Below, piece after piece: positions 5,196 to 6,364 of a stretch of 6,364 nt of DNA. The notes under the pieces are model-generated. The model was not told the origin of the DNA. It was given only the letters and a program-made list of their open reading frames with translations, and ran no database searches. Within the stretch, counting starts at the first letter, position 1. Every line of letters starts with the position of its first letter. The position numbers were made by a program, and so were the translations under genes. Origin of the DNA: Alphaproteobacteria bacterium (GTDB lineage Bacteria > Pseudomonadota > Alphaproteobacteria > SMXP01); NCBI GenBank assembly GCA_021774995.1, contig JAJFIM010000421.1, positions 1 through 6,364 on the forward strand, written 5' to 3'.

Positions 5196-6320
5196 TTAAA
5201 GCAACGTACAGCGGTTGGAGCGGATCGTCTTCATAGTCGCCTTAATAAATTCGTTCATTTTCTCCGGTTGAACGAAATCCTCTGGCGGAGGCTGCAAGAG
5301 CGCAAGGAAGGTTCCCTCGCTTAAGTCGCTTTGAGCAAATGAGGGGACGTCGACATCATCAACGAGTATCGGGTGGATCACGGCAATTTTCAGCTCTGGC
5401 ATTCGTATTTTCAATCGTTCAACTGTAGCCAAGAAGCCAGCGCTGTGAAAACTGCCATTGAGGTGGACGACTTTGTTACCAGGATTTTTCTGCAAGTAAA
5501 AAAAGATCGATTCCGCCATGGTGTCGTCACGGCTCACTTGGGAAGCAAAGCGGCGCTCCATGCCTTCTGAAGGAGCTGAAGGATTACTTATCGCGCCTTC
5601 CTTTTCCACCGCAGCGCCATGACTCATACTGGCGCTGAGAAAGCGCATATACTTATCTTTATAAGCGCCTTCTTCCAAATGAAGTTCTTCCGCCACCCAC
5701 GTTTTTTGTTCATCGCTGAATTTTTCAATAACGCCAGGCCCCTCCTGGCCAACGCAGCGCACCACATCCGTGGGCGTTTCCGCTGCGATCACAGGCAATC
5801 CCTTATCTTTGGCAAATTCCACTAACGGCCGGTAGCTTTGCGCATAATGCGGCCAAGCGCGGCCCTCTTTCTTCAGAACCGCCTCTCCAATTTCTCCCGC
5901 CAGAAAATCATCCACGACGCCCTGCACATCGCGTTCAAATTGCTCCATGCTGAGCGCAATTCCAGGATCTCTCGCATACAAGTCTCTCAACACTTGCAAT
6001 TGAAGTCTGTGATTACCCATATGACCATGAGCTTCACCGACAAATATCACGTCGTAATCGGCAAGGGTATCTATCGCTTGCTTAAGCGTCACTGTCTCAG
6101 GCGTCGCGCCTCCAGGTCCGGTCACATCCATAGCGCCTGTACGAATCAAGGCATAATCGTAAAAATCCGTAAGGGGACGGGAAAGCGTATAAACCTCTTC
6201 ATCTGTCACGGTTAAAGAACCGGCGCCGGAAAAACCCGGCACGTTCGCACATCCAGCCATCAAAATGAGTGCCAGCGCGGTGAAGGAATTTAATCCAGTT
6301 CGTAAAGTCTTTTTGGTCAT
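5196..6320 (-). CDS. ChaN-like (haem-binding uptake / Tiki superfamily) lipoprotein
   Basis: Predicted lipoprotein of the ChaN family (Pfam Cofac_haem_bdg). Campylobacter ChaN is an iron-regulated lipoprotein binding two stacked haems; the wider EreA/ChaN/Tiki superfamily also includes hydrolases, so the function of this copy is not certain. From ATG 6320 there are 374 residues. A signal peptide (Lys/Arg-rich start, hydrophobic core) ends in LMAGC, lipidated Cys24. Family motifs follow in order: VIFVGEAHGHMGNH with GEAH at 95-98, SMEQFERD at 124-131, the tryptophan segment WPHYAQSYRPLVEFAK at 156-171, AAETP at 179-183, RDDTMAE at 264-270 and HLNGSFHS at 286-293. The conserved His and Glu of these motifs are the likely ligand or active-site residues. 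ATG 6329 is in frame and overlaps the Shine-Dalgarno AGGA that sits 8 nt before ATG 6320, so 6320 is preferred. The C-terminal tail after about 345 is less family-like. It heads the group and is 117 nt from the sulfotransferase ATG. Confidence 0.9.
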   Translation of the reverse strand: MTKKTLRTGLNSFTALALILMAGCANVPGFSGAGSLTVTDEEVYTLSRPLTDFYDYALIRTGAMDVTGPGGATPETVTLKQAIDTLADYDVIFVGEAHGHMGNHRLQLQVLRDLYARDPGIALSMEQFERDVQGVVDDFLAGEIGEAVLKKEGRAWPHYAQSYRPLVEFAKDKGLPVIAAETPTDVVRCVGQEGPGVIEKFSDEQKTWVAEELHLEEGAYKDKYMRFLSASMSHGAAVEKEGAISNPSAPSEGMERRFASQVSRDDTMAESIFFYLQKNPGNKVVHLNGSFHSAGFLATVERLKIRMPELKIAVIHPILVDDVDVPSFAQSDLSEGTFLALLQPPPEDFVQPEKMNEFIKATMKTIRSNRCTLL

Positions 6321-6328
6321 TAATTTCA

Positions 6329-6332
6329 TCCT
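6329..6332 (-). promoter_or_regulatory. Ribosome binding site that decides the ChaN-like start
   Basis: AGGA on the minus strand, 8 nt before ATG 6320. It overlaps the alternative in-frame ATG at 6329, which has no separate, properly spaced Shine-Dalgarno. Confidence 0.6.
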
Positions 6333-6354
6333 ACTCTGAAATAATTTTTTAAAT

Positions 6355-6360
6355 ATTATA
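6355..6360 (-). promoter_or_regulatory. Candidate -10 box upstream of the ChaN-like gene
   Basis: A perfect TATAAT on the minus strand, about 35 nt before ATG 6320, inside a very A/T-rich tract (6341-6364). The -35 region would lie beyond the window edge, so it cannot be assessed, and TATAAT by chance is fairly likely in such sequence. Confidence 0.3.
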
Positions 6361-6364
6361 TAAT

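Noticed and set aside
5373..6215. Three plus-strand open frames of 65-125 codons
   Set aside because: They are antisense to the ChaN-like gene, which carries family motifs throughout.
1..6364. A novel defence, mobile or RNA-based system
   Set aside because: Every long frame belongs to a recognised housekeeping or cell-envelope family; there are no direct-repeat arrays, terminal repeats, recombinase genes or large conserved-looking RNA structures.

Overview
The window reads as a piece of a Gram-negative, probably alphaproteobacterial, chromosome. It has two predicted lipoproteins, an outer-membrane polysaccharide export protein and a base composition near 50% G+C. The taxonomic guess is inference from protein style only. 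All six genes lie on the minus strand, so transcription runs from the right end to the left end. I saw no RNA gene, CRISPR array, insertion sequence or other mobile element, and no gene-free stretch longer than 300 bases.

In transcription order the genes are: a ChaN/Tiki-type lipoprotein (5196-6320); a PAPS-type sulfotransferase-like protein (4176-5078, perhaps from 5129); an MscS mechanosensitive channel (3333-4151); a short Wza/KpsD-like polysaccharide export lipoprotein (2445-3104); a two-domain mannose-1-phosphate guanylyltransferase/mannose-6-phosphate isomerase (919-2349); and the N-terminal three quarters of UDP-glucose 4-epimerase (1-738, running off the left edge).

The left half is the start or edge of a surface-polysaccharide locus. 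GalE supplies UDP-galactose, ManC supplies GDP-mannose, and the export protein would form the outer part of the secretion channel. No glycosyltransferase, polymerase, flippase or co-polymerase (Wzc-like) is visible, so the rest must lie elsewhere, perhaps further left. The sulfotransferase and mscS are 24 nt apart and look co-transcribed. The export gene begins a new unit after a 228-nt gap that holds a possible weak terminator, a candidate sigma70-type promoter and an 18-bp dyad over its -10 element.

The gene content is conventional. The less ordinary points are the dyad structures in the three intergenic gaps of the polysaccharide half, the divergent N-terminal half of the export protein, and a possible link between sulfotransferase and polysaccharide. 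Three gene starts were moved inward from the longest reading frame: two on clear Shine-Dalgarno evidence and the export gene also on promoter evidence. The sulfotransferase start was also moved, but on weaker grounds.
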